Assembly: GCA_963841415.1 (NCBI GenBank)
Contig: CAWJCN010000003.1
Location: 1,364,001-1,428,000 of the forward strand
Length of the DNA: 64,000 nt
Origin: DASUAS01 sp963841415
GTDB lineage: Bacteria > Actinomycetota > Acidimicrobiia > IMCC26256 > DASPTH01
Direction: 5' to 3'
Shown: one piece after another, positions 1-8,552 of the stretch
Layout: the number at the start of each line of letters is the position of its first letter
Numbering within the stretch: position 1 is the first letter of the stretch
Notes under the pieces: generated by a model
What the model saw: the letters and a program-made list of their open reading frames with translations, nothing else
Told to the model about the DNA's origin: nothing
Databases searched by the model: none
Position numbers and translations under genes: made by a program

Positions 1-579
1 TTGGTACCAGCCCATGCGGTATGCCTCGACATGGAAGGTGCTCGCGTAAGTCGAGACGAACAACTGAACCGTGTCACCGATGGCTGCACTCGTCGTGTCG
101 AAGAAGCCCTCGACCGCGTGCTGATCGCCCACATCGCCGATGTTCCAATCCGCGGTCCCTGGCAAGGCGTTCTCGTCCTGCACCCAGCGCGCGTACACAT
201 CGGTCACCGCCGGGACGGTCGTCGTCGGCGGTGTGGTCGTCGTGGTCGAGGACGACGGTGCGATGGTTCCGGCCCCCGCGCTCGAGTGCTGAGCCCCGAA
301 CAGATCACCCTGCGAGAGCTTCCAGATTGCCGCCCCGAGCAAGCTCGCAGCGCCGGTCAATGCTCCCATGCGAAGGACCGATCGACGACTCAAACCCTTG
401 GTCTCCGCTGCCGAGGAACGTTCCAGCTCGGCGACTCCCGCGCGTCGCTCACGATGGGTCCTCCTCGAGCGCCGCCGCGCCGGCCGCGGCCGTGGCTGAT
501 GCGGATCGGGAGCCAGCACAGCCTGATACTGCTCAGGGAGGTCGTAGTGAGGTTGCTTGTTCGACGGGTCGTTGGTCAC
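1..579 (-). CDS. N,N-dimethylformamidase beta-subunit-like protein, 3' end outside window (partial)
   Basis: The minus strand is open from the window edge to an in-frame stop at 658-660, and I place the start at the GTG at 577-579. The first about 80 residues are basic and carry a twin-arginine-like stretch (SRRSVLRMG) followed by a hydrophobic segment, suggesting Tat export. A Ser/Thr/Pro-rich linker follows. Then comes VQDENALPGTADWNIGD..., GDTVQLFVST and VEAYRMGWYQ, the opening beta-sandwich signature of proteins annotated as N,N-dimethylformamidase beta-subunit-like. Only about 193 residues are present, so catalytic parts cannot be judged. It is probably an exported glycan-binding or hydrolase-like protein rather than a true dimethylformamidase; the family name is recognised from the motif, the function is inference. 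Confidence 0.7.
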   Translation of the reverse strand, partial: MTNDPSNKQPHYDLPEQYQAVLAPDPHQPRPRPARRRSRRTHRERRAGVAELERSSAAETKGLSRRSVLRMGALTGAASLLGAAIWKLSQGDLFGAQHSSAGAGTIAPSSSTTTTTPPTTTVPAVTDVYARWVQDENALPGTADWNIGDVGDQHAVEGFFDTTSAAIGDTVQLFVSTYASTFHVEAYRMGWYQ

Positions 580-739
580 GGCACAATCGCGGTTCGGAGC
601 ACAATTCGCATCGACTTTGAAGTCCCGACGGGCAGCCCTCCCCTTCAAGAAGCGCCCATCAGAGCGTCATGACAAGGCGGCCTGCCGGTGTTCAAACCAA
701 CGCCAGTGTGGTGCGTCCAAGCACGCGACGCGCGGACAA

Positions 740-855
740 GTGAATCGCCCTGGGTCTGATGGAGGCTCGGGGGCTTGGTTTCAGAGCACTCCGCTGGTCG
801 TTGCGGTGGCAGCGTAGAACGCAGTTTCGAACTCGGCTGGGGGCACGTCGTCACA
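740..855 (-). mobile_element. IS3-family transposase 3' end remnant
   Basis: On the minus strand, 855 to 781 encodes DVPPAEFETAFYA followed by a short tail and a TGA, which resembles the extreme C-terminus of IS3-family orfB transposases (PPAEFE.AFYA). The sequence after the stop (about 740-780) resembles an IS3 right end, with a GGGCGATTCA-like border. Upstream of 855 the frame is closed, so only a decayed scrap of about 25 codons remains. The rest of the 580-979 gap shows nothing else that I can recognise. Confidence 0.5.
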
Positions 856-979
856 TCAGGGGACGCGCGCCCGTCTGCCTGATTGGAATCGGTGACGCGG
901 GGTGTGCTCGAACATCCTGCGCGGATGATGCTCGTCCTCTCCGAACACAACGCATCGGCGACGTGGCCGGGAGTGGAAC

Positions 980-1798
980 TCAGCCCTTGAACGCGTCGCG
1001 CACGGTCTGCCGTGCGCGTGCGACTCGATCGAGGTATCCGTACGTGCCTTCTTCGCGGAGCTCCGAAGCTGCGTCGAGGAGCGCCGCGAGCGCCGCGAAC
1101 GCGAACGCGCCGCCCACCGAGACGCGCGCCACGCCGATCACGGCGAGCTCGTCGACCGGTGGTGTCCCGGGGACCGCGAGCACGTTCACGGGGCGGTCGA
1201 CCGACGACACGACCGCGCGGATGTCGTCGACCGTCTTCACGCCGGGCGCGAACAGGACGTCGGCGCCCGCCTCCTGGTAGGCCTGCAGGCGGGCGATGGT
1301 GTCGGCGAGGTCGTCGTGACCGTGGATGAGGTTCTCGGCCCGCGCTGTGAGGACCAATTGCGTCGGACCGCCATGGGCGGCCTCGGCAGCCGCGGCTACC
1401 CGTTCCTCGGCGAGCCCGATGTCGTAGATGGCGTCGCCGGATCCGCGGACGAAATCTTCGATCGAGCAGCCCGCCAGCCCGGTGCGACACGCCAAGGACA
1501 CCGTCTCCGCGACACCGGCCGGATCGTCGGCGAAGCCGTCTTCGGTGTCGGCGGCCACGGGAATGTCGACCGCGTGGGCCAGTTGCTCGCCGTGACCGAG
1601 CGCCTCGTCGCGCGTCACGGAACCGTCGAGTCGGCCGAGCGTCGCGGCGAACCCGCTGCTCGTGGTCGCGATCGCCGCGAAACCGAGCGACTCCAGCAGT
1701 CGCGCCGACCCGACATCCCACGCGTTGGGTTGCAGGAGCGGCCGAGTTCCGTGGTGCAGCGCCAGGAACCGTCCGGCTTTGCCGTCGAGCGGCGTCAT
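980..1798 (-). CDS. isocitrate lyase/PEP mutase family protein
   Basis: This 272-aa protein has the ICL/PEPM-family layout. It opens with LLQPNAWDVGSARLLESLGF, then IPVAADTEDGFADDP (the D-x-E-D-G-x metal-site loop), GCSIEDF, LTARAENLIHG and GADVLFAPG. Members split C-C or C-P bonds of oxaloacetate- or methylisocitrate-like acids. The usual KKCGH loop of true isocitrate lyases is not visible, so this is the small generic branch (oxaloacetate decarboxylase-like or PEP-mutase-like), with unknown substrate. The ATG at 1796-1798 lies directly after the stop of the preceding PPOX gene, the last step of a minus-strand operon that starts at 4741. Confidence 0.85.
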   Translation of the reverse strand: MTPLDGKAGRFLALHHGTRPLLQPNAWDVGSARLLESLGFAAIATTSSGFAATLGRLDGSVTRDEALGHGEQLAHAVDIPVAADTEDGFADDPAGVAETVSLACRTGLAGCSIEDFVRGSGDAIYDIGLAEERVAAAAEAAHGGPTQLVLTARAENLIHGHDDLADTIARLQAYQEAGADVLFAPGVKTVDDIRAVVSSVDRPVNVLAVPGTPPVDELAVIGVARVSVGGAFAFAALAALLDAASELREEGTYGYLDRVARARQTVRDAFKG

Positions 1799-1799
1799 G

Positions 1800-2214
1800 T
1801 CACCCGGGGTCGTGCACGAAGTCGAGCGTGCGCTGCGCGCCCTTCTCCATCGCGATCGCGAAGCAGACCCGGCCGGGACCTCGCGCCGGGAAGGGCTTGC
1901 CGGTGTACTTGATCGAGATGGGGTCCATGTAGCGGCAGTCCGCGTCGTCGTGCACTTCCACGACACGGCCCTGGAGCGCGGCCATCCGGTACGGGTTGGC
2001 GAAGTCGGTCACCGAGATCGCGAACGCGAGGATCGCGCTGCATGTCCTTCGCCTTCCACGTGGCATCGCCGGTGCAGATCAGGACGTCGTCGCCGTCGGT
2101 TCCGGCCCACGTCACCCAGTTCCGCGGTGATCCGTCGGCCCGCAGGGTGGACAGGTGGACGTAGTTGGGTTCGTCGAGCAGCGCTCGGATGTCGTCAGGC
2201 AGGGGGATGGGCAT
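1800..2214 (-). CDS. pyridoxamine 5'-phosphate oxidase-family (split-barrel) protein, frameshifted
   Basis: Two overlapping frames join into one protein of about 137 aa. The N-terminal half begins PLPDDIRALLDEPNYVHLSTL with RADGSPRNWVTW. It breaks near 2025, where one extra base is needed to read DPRV-AISVTDFANPYRM. The C-terminal half then runs with RGRVVEVHDD and a final FVHDPG. This is the split beta-barrel of PPOX/F420-dependent reductases that bind FMN or F420. The break is most easily a sequencing error because both halves remain conserved. It sits between EthD (13 bp upstream) and the ICL/PEPM gene. Confidence 0.75.
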
Positions 2215-2226
2215 GGTTCCTCCGGG

Positions 2227-2874
2227 TCAGGTGTCGTCCCGGTAGACGTACTCGGTCGCGGGCAGCGTCTCACCGCGTTCGATGTCGACGAACCGCGGGA
2301 TGTCCTCGAAGATCGCGCGCTGGCCGGCCTCGCCGTCGAAGAGGCGTTCGGTGTAGTCGGCGGCGCTGGCGAAGCTCAGCAGTCCGACGCCGTCCCACGC
2401 GGGCGCGTCCGGGGTGAGTGCCTCGTCGATGATCAGCTGCTCGTAGTGGCACGTCCCCGGTGACGCCTGCACGTGGACGCGCGAGTGGTTGTCGCGCCAG
2501 TGGGCGTCGAACTCGTCGTGACTGAGCGACGCGATGCGCACGCTGGGGCACACGACGGTGAACCCCTCGGTCCGGGCGCCGTCGCGTCCACGGTCGCGCG
2601 CCTTGATCACGCGACGACCGACGGCGTAGGCGGCGTCCGGCGTTGGCACCTCCTCGAACGGGATCCCGCTCGTGATCAGGGCGGCGTCGAAGGTGGAGGG
2701 GTACGCGTCCGCTTCCGGCGGCGCGCCGGAGTCGCCGTCGTCGACGAGCAGCACCAGCTCACGGGCGCGTTCGTCGCCCGCGAGCTCGGTGGCGGTGGCC
2801 CGGAGTCGGGCGCCGAAATCGGCCGGCGTCTCGTCGGCGGGCCGGCGGTAGAGGGAGATCAACGCGTCGCTCAT
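2227..2874 (-). CDS. EthD-like dimeric alpha/beta-barrel protein
   Basis: A 215-aa protein containing SLSHDEFDAHWRDNHSRVH, close to the EthD signature in which a conserved W/H pair lines a ferredoxin-like dimer pocket. Two repeated half-domains are apparent: about residues 5-95, and 100-200 with LLSFASAADYTERLFDG. EthD proteins accompany oxidative catabolic enzymes, often without a defined reaction of their own. It is embedded in a minus-strand operon between PhyH and PPOX genes, 10 bp after the former, which fits an accessory role in oxidation of a hydrophobic substrate. Confidence 0.75.
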   Translation of the reverse strand: MSDALISLYRRPADETPADFGARLRATATELAGDERARELVLLVDDGDSGAPPEADAYPSTFDAALITSGIPFEEVPTPDAAYAVGRRVIKARDRGRDGARTEGFTVVCPSVRIASLSHDEFDAHWRDNHSRVHVQASPGTCHYEQLIIDEALTPDAPAWDGVGLLSFASAADYTERLFDGEAGQRAIFEDIPRFVDIERGETLPATEYVYRDDT

Positions 2875-2884
2875 GAGCGCGAGG

Positions 2885-3759
2885 CTACGTCAGCGGTCGA
2901 AACCGTGTTTCGAGCGAGCCGTCGGCGAGCAGTTCCATCGGGTCACGCATGCGGACCATGCCGAGGTAGCCGCCGCCGTCGGCGATGGCGTCGTGGACCG
3001 CGTAGCCGAGCAGCTCCTGCGCGCGCGGTGACAGCGTGCGCGCGACCTCGGGGGGCACGGCGAGGGAGTTGTTCTCCTCGGTGCGCAGCCAGCCGAGCGT
3101 GAAGCTGATGTGGGCGCCGAGGCGCCACTCGTCGACGGTCGAGTTGGTGCCGGCGAAGTGGATGGTGGAGCCGAGATACACGACGGCACCGCCCGGCGGC
3201 ACGACTGCGTCGGCGATCTCGTCGGGCTCGGGTCGACGGTCGCGCGGCCACTGGTGGCTGCCGGGAACGACCCGCGTGGCGCCGGTGTCGACGCGGAAGT
3301 CGGTGAGCGCGACCAGCGACGCGATCTGCAGCTCGTCGTGCGGGCGCGGGAAGTGCGGCCACACGTCCTCGTCGCGGTGGGGGAGCTGGGCCTGCGCGCC
3401 CGGTCCGCGGGCGATGAGGTGGCCGAGGTTGAGCTGGTAACGCGAGCACGACGGCAGCAGCACCGCGTCGCAGATGGCGGCGTACGTCGGGTGCGCGATC
3501 ACCTCGTCGGCGAACGTCGGTGACACCGCGGCCAGCGCGGACACGTGCTTGGTGTACGGGCCGTAGAACGCCTGCACCGCCGGGTTCACCGTCCGCATCC
3601 CCGCCTCGGCGGCGGCGACCGCGTCGTCCACCTCGGCCCGGATCGCGGCGACCGTCGCGGCGGGATGAACGAGTCGATCAGCACCGCGCCGTCGGCGCGC
3701 AGTGCGACGACGATCGCGTCGGGATCGCTCGTGTCCGCGATCCGCGCGATCGATGCCAC
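2885..3759 (-). CDS. phytanoyl-CoA dioxygenase (PhyH) family protein, frameshifted
   Basis: The body (3631 to 2885) carries the Fe(II)/2-oxoglutarate dioxygenase signature. HRDEDVW is the HxD pair, VVPGSHQWPRD follows, and STIHFAGTNST provides the distal His. The N-terminus lies in another frame: from a GTG at 3757-3759 it reads ASIARIADTSDPDAI and GAVLIDSFIPP. One missing base near 3660 then joins it to ATVAAIRAEVDDAV. The joined length of about 291 aa suits the family. The substrate is unknown. The start lies 7 bp downstream of the LLM gene stop, so the two are co-transcribed. Confidence 0.8.
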
Positions 3760-3766
3760 TGCTCGG

Positions 3767-4741
3767 CTATTCCTGCGCGCGCTTGACGACGTCGGCCGCG
3801 TGCTCGAGGTACGGCCACGCGATCTCGGGCGGGATCCCGCCGCAGACGGGCATGAGCATGAGCATGCCGCCCTTGCGCACGATCTCGATGGCCTCGTCGG
3901 TGCTGTAGATCTTGTGCGCGGGCGACGTGGCGCGCAGCTCCTCGACCGTCTGCGCATGCGAGATGCTCGCAGTGTGCTCGGCGTTCGGGTTCCAGTCGCC
4001 GTACATCTTCACGTCGTGGAGGATGTACTCGCCGACCTCGTCCCACGCCTTGTCGACGTCGTCGGCCACGAACATCGTGGTCGCCGAGTCCTTGGGCGGG
4101 ATCTGCACCATGCCCGGCTCGTGGCCGTGCTCACGACACGATCCCTCGTAGGCCTCGAGCAGTCCTGGCGCGTCGCCCTGCGCGAAGAAGCCGAGCCCAT
4201 AGCGGCCGGCGCGCTTGGCCGCCGGGATCGTCCCGCCGCCCCACATGACCATGGGGCCGCCGGGCGTGATCGGCGGCGGTGTGACCTGGATGCGGCGCCC
4301 CTCGTGCTCGAAGGGCTCACCGGTCTTGGCCTTCAGGAGGAGCTGCAGCTTCTCCTCGGCGACCTGGCCGCGGCGCTTCCAGTCGACGCCGTACATCTCG
4401 AACTCCTCGGGCCGGTAGCCGAGGGCCATGACGTACGACAGTCGGCCGTTGCTGATGATGTCGAGGACGGCCATGTCCTCGGCCAGGCGGATCGGGTCGT
4501 AGAACGCCATCAGCGCGGCGGCGATGCTGATGTAGAGCTGGTTCGTCCGTGCCGCCATCGCCGACGCCAGCAGCAGGGGCGACGGGATGTAGCCGTCGGG
4601 CGAGCTGTGGTGCTCCGAGATGACCGCGGCCACGCAGCCGCGCGTCTCGCCCCACTCCGCCATGTCGATCGCCGCCTGGTAGAGGTCGGTGGTCGAGCCG
4701 CCGAATTCGGGCGCACGCATGTCGAACCGCATCGTGAACAT
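3767..4741 (-). CDS. LLM-class flavin-dependent oxidoreductase
   Basis: A 324-aa bacterial-luciferase-like (TIM-barrel) protein. It has VAAVISEHHSSPDGYIPSP near residue 40, ISIAAALMAFYDPIRLAEDMAVLD, and SNGRLSYVMALGYRPEEF, the standard FMN/F420-site landmarks of this superfamily. The start is the ATG at 4739-4741, because homology begins at MRFDMRAPEFGG. It heads a five-gene minus-strand operon (PhyH, EthD, PPOX, ICL/PEPM), suggesting a role as a monooxygenase or dehydrogenase in catabolism of an unidentified compound. It is divergent from the glycine-rich protein gene. Confidence 0.85.
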   Translation of the reverse strand: MFTMRFDMRAPEFGGSTTDLYQAAIDMAEWGETRGCVAAVISEHHSSPDGYIPSPLLLASAMAARTNQLYISIAAALMAFYDPIRLAEDMAVLDIISNGRLSYVMALGYRPEEFEMYGVDWKRRGQVAEEKLQLLLKAKTGEPFEHEGRRIQVTPPPITPGGPMVMWGGGTIPAAKRAGRYGLGFFAQGDAPGLLEAYEGSCREHGHEPGMVQIPPKDSATTMFVADDVDKAWDEVGEYILHDVKMYGDWNPNAEHTASISHAQTVEELRATSPAHKIYSTDEAIEIVRKGGMLMLMPVCGGIPPEIAWPYLEHAADVVKRAQE

Positions 4742-4750
4742 GGCGGCAGG

Positions 4751-4777
4751 TTGACGCGCGACGAGAGCCCGCGTCAA
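4751..4777. promoter_or_regulatory. operator-like inverted repeat in divergent intergenic region
   Basis: TTGACGCG at 4751-4758 is matched by its exact complement CGCGTCAA at 4770-4777, with an 11-bp spacer. It lies in the 87-bp gap between the divergent LLM operon (start 4741) and the glycine-rich gene (start 4829). This is what one expects for a dimeric regulator site, but no cognate regulator is nearby. Confidence 0.35.
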
Positions 4778-4828
4778 AGCGTGCGCTCCGGTTACAGTTC
4801 CCCGACTGCTCGGACCTGGAGGGGGTGC

Positions 4829-5857
4829 ATGGCGGCACGACGGCTTCGCGCCGGGACGGTCATCTTCGTCGCGGCCGCGGCGTCCTCGGCCATGTACGGC
4901 GCGGGCGTTGGCCCGGCGAGCGCCTCGACCGACACGTTCACCACACCCGGCACGTATGAGGTCACCGCTCCGGCCGACACGACCTGCGCGACCTTCGTCG
5001 TCGACGGCGCCCACGGCGGTGCCGGTGACTACGTCGGGACTCCAGGCGGCCCGGGGGGAGCCGGCGGCGAGATCAGCGTCAGCGTGGCTGCCACATCGGG
5101 CGCGACATTCGGCGTGATCGTCGGCGGCCGCGGGGGCGACACGACGTCAACCTCGCCCGGCGACGGCGGGGCGAACGGCGGCAGCGATGGTGGCTCCGGT
5201 CACCTCAACACCGCAGGTGAGTTGTCAGGTGGGGGCGGAGGTGGAGGCTCGTCGGTCGCCCACGGCAGCACGACGGTCGCGGTCGCGGGCGGCGGTGGCG
5301 GAGGTGCTTCGAGCGTGCCGGGATCGAGCGCGGGTGGGCAGGGTGGCGCAGGAGGCGCGTACGTCGTGGCAGACGGTGATGGACGCGACGGTGGTGTCGG
5401 CGACGACGATCCATACGGCTTCTCGAAGGGCGGCGCGGGCGGGACGGGGTCCGCGGGCGGGACTGGCGGTGCGGGCGGCGGCGACAACGCGACGTCTGGC
5501 ACCGACGGCAGCGTGGGCACCGGCGGCGACGGCGGGTCGAACACGGTCGACTTTGTCAGTGGTGGCGGTGGCGGCGGAGGGGGCGGTTACTACGGCGGGG
5601 GCGGCGGTGGTGCCGGCGACGGCATCAATCTCGAAACCTCGGGCGGCGATCCGGGTGCCGGTGGCGGAGGTGGATCGAGCTTCGTCTCGTCGACTGCGGT
5701 GCTGCAGAGCTTCGGTGTCGCACCGGGATCCGGCGATGGTGCGATCTCGGTGACGTTCAGCTCCGGCGAGTGCCCACCACCGGCTCCGCCTCCGGAACCG
5801 CCGCCCCCGCCGGTGGCGAACGACGTCGTGATCGCTCAGCCGCGCTTCACCGGCTGA
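4829..5857 (+). CDS. secreted glycine-rich protein
   Basis: A 342-aa protein with an N-terminal signal peptide (MAARRLRAGTVIFVAAAASSAMYG, Ala-rich cleavage region near residue 33). A beta-rich start follows (TFTTPGTYEVTAPADTTCATFVVDGAHGG). From residue 65 to about 300 there are dense Gly runs with repeated GGxGG blocks and Ser/Thr-containing strands. A proline-rich segment (PPPAPPPEPPPPP) precedes the last 16 residues. The layout resembles the glycine-rich surface proteins that carry a polyGly-II-like core. The start is the ATG at 4829 with GGAGGGG upstream. No sortase motif or membrane anchor is visible. It is convergent with the alcohol dehydrogenase 13 bp away. Confidence 0.75.
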   Translation: MAARRLRAGTVIFVAAAASSAMYGAGVGPASASTDTFTTPGTYEVTAPADTTCATFVVDGAHGGAGDYVGTPGGPGGAGGEISVSVAATSGATFGVIVGGRGGDTTSTSPGDGGANGGSDGGSGHLNTAGELSGGGGGGGSSVAHGSTTVAVAGGGGGGASSVPGSSAGGQGGAGGAYVVADGDGRDGGVGDDDPYGFSKGGAGGTGSAGGTGGAGGGDNATSGTDGSVGTGGDGGSNTVDFVSGGGGGGGGGYYGGGGGGAGDGINLETSGGDPGAGGGGGSSFVSSTAVLQSFGVAPGSGDGAISVTFSSGECPPPAPPPEPPPPPVANDVVIAQPRFTG

Positions 5858-5869
5858 ACCGGGCGAGCG

Positions 5870-6973
5870 TCAGAACGTGAGGACGCCGCGGGCGAGCGTG
5901 CCGTGGTGCATGTCCTCGACGACGCTGTGGAAGTCCTCCATCGGGTAGGTCTTGCTCACCATCGAGTCGAGGTCGAGCAGGCCCTTCTTGTAGAGGTCGA
6001 CGATCACCGGGATGTCGCGCTGCGCCCGCACGCCGCCGGCGCGGCTCCCGATGATCCCGCGGTCGACCTGCGTGAGGTGCGTGATCGGGATCGCGTAGGT
6101 CACGCCCGGCGCGGGCACGCCCACCTGCACGCAGACGCCGCCCCACTCGAGGACCATCACCGCCTGCTCGGTGACCTTCGGATGGCCGACGCACTCGAAC
6201 GACCAGTTGACGCCGCCGGCGCCGAACGGGCCGTCGGGCATCTCGGGCGAGAAGGGGAGCATCTCCTTGATCGCGGCCACCGGGTCGGTCTCGGCGGCGT
6301 TGATGAAGTGCGTGGCGCCGAGCTTGAGGGCGAGCTCGCCCTTCGCCGGCACCGTGTCGACGGCGATGATGTGGTTGGCGGCCTTGATGCGCAGGGCCTG
6401 GATGGTGGAGAGGCCCACGCCGCCGGCGCCGAAGACCGCCGCGTTGTCACCGACCTGCACGTTGGCCCGGTTGAACACGGAGCCCATGCCGGTCACCACG
6501 CCGCAGGCGATGAGGCAGGCCGAGGTGAGCGGCACCTCGGGGTCGATCGGGACCGCCTGCACCTCCTTCACGACCGTCATCTCCGCGAACGACGACGTAG
6601 CCGCGAAGTTGCCGGCGGCCTCGCCGCCCACCGTGAAGATCTCGCGGCGGTTGCCGAGCGTCTTGCGACACCACGTGGGCTTGCCCACCGAGCACTGGTC
6701 GCAGATGCCGCAGTTGGAGACGGTGGCGATGACGACGTGGTCGCCCGCCTTCACCCGGGTCACGAGCGAACCGACCGCCTCGACGACGCCCGCGCCCTCG
6801 TGACCCATCAGCGACGGTGCCGGCCACGGGATGGTGCCGTCGAGCAGGCTCACGTCGCTGTGGCACACGCCCGCCGCGACCAGCCGCACGAGCACTTCGT
6901 CGGGGCCGGGGTCGATCACCTCGACGTCGTTCCGGACCTCCGCACCCTCACCGGTGAACACGATTCCACGCAT
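5870..6973 (-). CDS. zinc-dependent alcohol dehydrogenase, MDR family (class III-like)
   Basis: A 367-aa medium-chain dehydrogenase. It has catalytic zinc ligands in GVCHSD and GHEGAG and a four-cysteine structural zinc lobe (CGICDQCSVGKPTWC). The NAD site is GAGGVGLS, with a following acidic residue (AVDT) that favours NAD+. Homology begins at MRGIVFTGEG, so I use the ATG at 6971-6973 rather than an upstream in-frame ATG. It is the last gene of the minus-strand PaaI-DUF1214-SDR set, 114 bp after the SDR at 7088, and would oxidise an alcohol intermediate to an aldehyde. Confidence 0.88.
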   Translation of the reverse strand: MRGIVFTGEGAEVRNDVEVIDPGPDEVLVRLVAAGVCHSDVSLLDGTIPWPAPSLMGHEGAGVVEAVGSLVTRVKAGDHVVIATVSNCGICDQCSVGKPTWCRKTLGNRREIFTVGGEAAGNFAATSSFAEMTVVKEVQAVPIDPEVPLTSACLIACGVVTGMGSVFNRANVQVGDNAAVFGAGGVGLSTIQALRIKAANHIIAVDTVPAKGELALKLGATHFINAAETDPVAAIKEMLPFSPEMPDGPFGAGGVNWSFECVGHPKVTEQAVMVLEWGGVCVQVGVPAPGVTYAIPITHLTQVDRGIIGSRAGGVRAQRDIPVIVDLYKKGLLDLDSMVSKTYPMEDFHSVVEDMHHGTLARGVLTF

Positions 6974-7087
6974 GCGTCGCACCCTACCGCCCGGACCTGA
7001 CGACCCGTCAGAACTTGCCATCCCCACACGTTGCGTCGCACGAGCAGCCCATTGCTGTTGCAGCGACCCAACCTCGCGATTCTGGGG

Positions 7088-7856
7088 TCAGAAGGCCATG
7101 AAGCCGCCGCCGTCCACCATGAGGGTCTGGCCGGTCATGTAGCGGGCGAGGTCACTGGCGAGGAAGACGGCGACGGGGCCGATGTCGGGTTCGGGATCGC
7201 CGATGCGCCGCAGCGGCGTGCGCCCGACGAGGAGGCCGTCGGTGAACACCGGGCTGGTCTCGGCGACCGTCTCCATGGCCGGGGTCATCGCGACGGGGCC
7301 GATGCAGTTGACCCGCACTCCGGCGGGACCCCACTCGCGGGCCAGGCTCTTGGCCAACCCGCGCTGTGCTGCCTTGGCCACCCCGTAGGCGGGGAGGTAG
7401 GGGCTGCCCTCGACGCCGGCGGCGGACGTCAGGAGGATGAGCGACCCCTGGTTGGCCTCGAGGTGCGGATATGCGATCTGCGCGCACAGGTACGACGCCC
7501 GCACCGCGGTGCCGATCATCGCCTGCCACGTGTCGTCGGGGACCTCCTCGACGGTGTGCGGATCGCCCACCGGCGCGAGCGCGTTGTGCACCATCACGTC
7601 GAGCGCGCCGAACTCGTCGACTGCGCACGCGACGGCGGCCTCGACGTCGGCCCGCTGGGTGACGTCGCAGCGGATGGAGCGAGCCGCGCCACCGCGAGCT
7701 TCGATCTCGCCGGCCACGACGTCGCCGGTCTCGGTGCGGCGAGCGGCGATCACGACCTTGGCGCCGTGGGTCGCGCAGGCCGAGCGCGATGCCGCGTCCC
7801 ACTCCACCGCCGGCGCCGGTCACGACGACGGTCTTGCCGTCCAGCAGCGCGGTCAC
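7088..7856 (-). CDS. short-chain dehydrogenase/reductase, frameshifted near 7778
   Basis: The N-terminus (GTG at 7854-7856) reads LLDGKTVVVTGAGGGVGRGIALGL, a classical TGxxxGxG NAD(P) site. After one extra base near 7778 the frame continues ATHGAKVVIAARRTE through to GGGFMAF. The catalytic Tyr/Lys pair is intact (PAYGVAKAAQ) and Ser is present in LLTSAAGVEG. The joined length of about 255 aa is standard. The GTG overlaps the TGA of the next SDR upstream by 4 bp (GTGA), implying translational coupling and perhaps a hetero-oligomer with that catalytically degenerate partner. Confidence 0.82.
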
Positions 7857-8536
7857 AGGCCCACCCAGGTGCCGCCGTCGGCAACCAACGTCGCCGCGGT
7901 CAGGAAGTGCGCGTCGGGGTCGTCGAGCAGCGCGATCAGCGGCGCGAGGTCGTCGGTGATGCTGCCCGCGTTGCCGAACGCGGGGGTCGAGAGCGAGATG
8001 GCGCGGGTCAGCCCGTCGGCGATCTCGGCCTCCACCCAGTGATGAGGGGCGGTGGCGACCGTGTTCACGGTCACACCGTCGACGCCCCACTGCCGTCCGC
8101 ACGCCTTGGCCAGCACGCGAACGCCCTCGGCGACCGCGGCCAGCATCGTGAACTCGGCGGCGCCGGCCATGCCGAGCGTCGGGATCACGAACACGAGGGA
8201 GCCGGAGCTGGCGCGCAGCGGTCGGGCGCTGGCGCGCGCCAGCCACCACGCGGCCGCCAAGCTGCGCTCGCACCCGTCGGCCCACTCGTCGTCGGCGAGG
8301 TCGACGAAGTGGTGCGCCTGCACGACGCCCGGCGCGAGCCACGTGTGCACGACCTGGTCGATGCCGTGGAGCTGTCGGTCGGCCTCCGCGAGCGCGGCGC
8401 GCACTTCGTCCTCCGAGGCGAACGCGCAGTCGAGGTGGAGCGTGCCGCAACCGAGCGCGTCGATGCCTTCGAGCAGTGCGTGAGCGAGTGATCCGTCGCC
8501 GGTGACGACGACGCTGCGGTCGGTGATGGGTCCCAT
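7853..8536 (-). CDS. degenerate SDR-fold protein lacking the YxxxK motif
   Basis: This 227-aa protein ends in the SDR C-terminal pattern (TAATLVADGGTWVGL) and contains GRQWGVDGVTVNTVA, the strand after the active-site helix. Where an SDR should have YxxxK the sequence is FTMLAAVAEG. The glycine-rich loop is VTGDGSLAHALLEGI, missing the usual TGxxxGxG. The protein therefore has the fold without the catalytic pair or a normal cofactor loop. It overlaps the active SDR downstream by 4 bp and follows another SDR by 16 bp. I infer a structural partner subunit, as is known for BbsC in the BbsCD heterodimer; a diverged enzyme cannot be excluded. Confidence 0.75.
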   Translation of the reverse strand: MGPITDRSVVVTGDGSLAHALLEGIDALGCGTLHLDCAFASEDEVRAALAEADRQLHGIDQVVHTWLAPGVVQAHHFVDLADDEWADGCERSLAAAWWLARASARPLRASSGSLVFVIPTLGMAGAAEFTMLAAVAEGVRVLAKACGRQWGVDGVTVNTVATAPHHWVEAEIADGLTRAISLSTPAFGNAGSITDDLAPLIALLDDPDAHFLTAATLVADGGTWVGL

Positions 8537-8552
8537 CAGATCAATGTGCCCC

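Noticed and set aside
580..979. A complete IS3 element in the gap after the first gene.
   Set aside because: Only the last about 25 codons of a transposase-like frame and one probable end are recognisable; upstream the frame is closed and no second end is seen.
3545..5857. A 770-residue plus-strand open frame seeming to precede the glycine-rich protein.
   Set aside because: The part before 4829 is antisense to the LLM and PhyH genes and shows no domain; only the part from the signal peptide at 4829 onward is credible.
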